Assembly: GCA_964547525.1 (NCBI GenBank)
Contig: CAZJOD010000197.1
Span: forward strand, 1-6,105
Length of the DNA: 6,105 nucleotides
Direction: 5' to 3'
Origin: CAZJOD01 sp964547525
Lineage (GTDB): Bacteria; Bacillota; Clostridia; JAAYHZ01
This document shows, piece by piece, positions 5,933 to 6,105 of this stretch. The notes below the pieces were generated by a model. The model saw nothing but the letters and a program-made list of their open reading frames with translations, was not told the DNA's origin and ran no database searches. The position numbers and the translations under genes were made by a program. Positions within the stretch are counted from its first letter, which is position 1; the number at the start of each line of letters is the position of its first letter.

Positions 5933-5975
5933 TTTAAGTAACCCGAGTATAATTAAGATACCCGGGCTACTTAAA
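5933..5975. terminator. Shared terminator hairpin between the convergent motor operon and the ArsR-like gene
   Basis: An 18-bp stem (5933-5950 with 5958-5975) closes a 7-nt loop, AATTAAG, with the core CCCGAGTAT / ATACCCGGG. It has two A·C mismatches on the plus strand, but on the minus strand both become G·U and the stem is continuous. It therefore appears better matched to the minus-strand transcript of the ArsR-like gene, whose stop codon is only 6 bases away. Neither side has a clean T run, though the stem ends are A/T. It likely serves both converging transcripts. Confidence 0.65.
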
Positions 5976-5981
5976 TATTTG

Positions 5982-6105
5982 TCAATCATCTTTATACAAC
6001 ATATCAGTCAATATATTTACAATCATATTCAACATTTTTTGGTTTGTACAATAAAAACGCTGTTTTCCCTCTTTTTTGGACGTAATTATACCCATTTGAG
6101 ATAGT
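5982..6105 (-). CDS. ArsR-like winged-helix transcriptional regulator, C-terminal 40 residues only
   Basis: A minus-strand reading frame enters from the right edge and stops with TGA at the complement of 5982-5984. The visible residues start LSQMGIITSKKEGKQRFYCTN and end ILTDMLYKDD. The pattern (end of the recognition helix, LxxxGII, then a KKEGKQRFY beta-hairpin wing, then an amphipathic C-terminal helix) is typical of ArsR-family repressors, which bind DNA as dimers and often sense metals or redox state. No metal-binding Cys/His cluster is visible in this fragment, and the helix-turn-helix itself lies outside the window, so the signal sensed is unknown. It converges on the motor operon and is not part of it. 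Another small winged-helix family cannot be excluded. Confidence 0.7.
   Translation of the reverse strand, partial: LSQMGIITSKKEGKQRFYCTNQKMLNMIVNILTDMLYKDD

Noticed and set aside
1..6105. CRISPR array, tRNA, rRNA, insertion sequence
   Set aside because: No regularly spaced direct repeats, no cloverleaf or rRNA signature, and no transposase gene or terminal repeats were seen on either strand.

Overview
This looks like the chromosome of a low-GC Gram-positive bacterium (Bacillota, probably Clostridia). The clues are AT-rich composition and codon use, strong GGAGG-type ribosome binding sites, a TTG start, and rpsO followed directly by pnp. I cannot name the genus from sequence alone.

Left part (1-2100, minus strand): a ribosomal and RNA-decay unit read right to left. 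A strong extended -10 promoter (2071-2099) drives a leader of about 190 nt. The leader ends in a foldable element (1899-1937) that resembles an S15-binding three-way junction. Then come rpsO (S15, complete), an intrinsic terminator, a long imperfect hairpin of about 116 nt, and the first two thirds of pnp (polynucleotide phosphorylase), which runs off the left edge. The hairpin sits where many bacteria carry the RNase III-processed pnp leader, and its arm differences form G·U pairs only on the rpsO-pnp strand.

Right part (2281-5849, plus strand): a divergent three-gene operon. Gene A (509 aa) is a three-TM MotA/TolQ/ExbB-type channel subunit with a cytoplasmic helical tail of about 300 residues. 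Gene B (340 aa) is a MotB/ZorB-type partner: a short N-terminus, one TM helix with the conserved proton-carrying Asp, a coiled coil of about 110 residues, and a C-terminal OmpA-like peptidoglycan-binding domain. Gene C (315 aa) is a soluble TPR protein. A and B together resemble the ZorAB membrane motor of the Zorya anti-phage systems more than flagellar MotAB or TolQR/ExbBD. None of the known Zorya effectors (ZorC, ZorD, ZorE) is present in the window; a TPR protein holds that position. The best reading is a cell-wall-anchored, ion-driven rotary motor with a long intracellular tail and a TPR partner. It may be a defence or signalling system that has not been described in this form.

Right edge (5850-6105): a convergent terminator region, then the C-terminal 40 residues of an ArsR-like winged-helix regulator on the minus strand.
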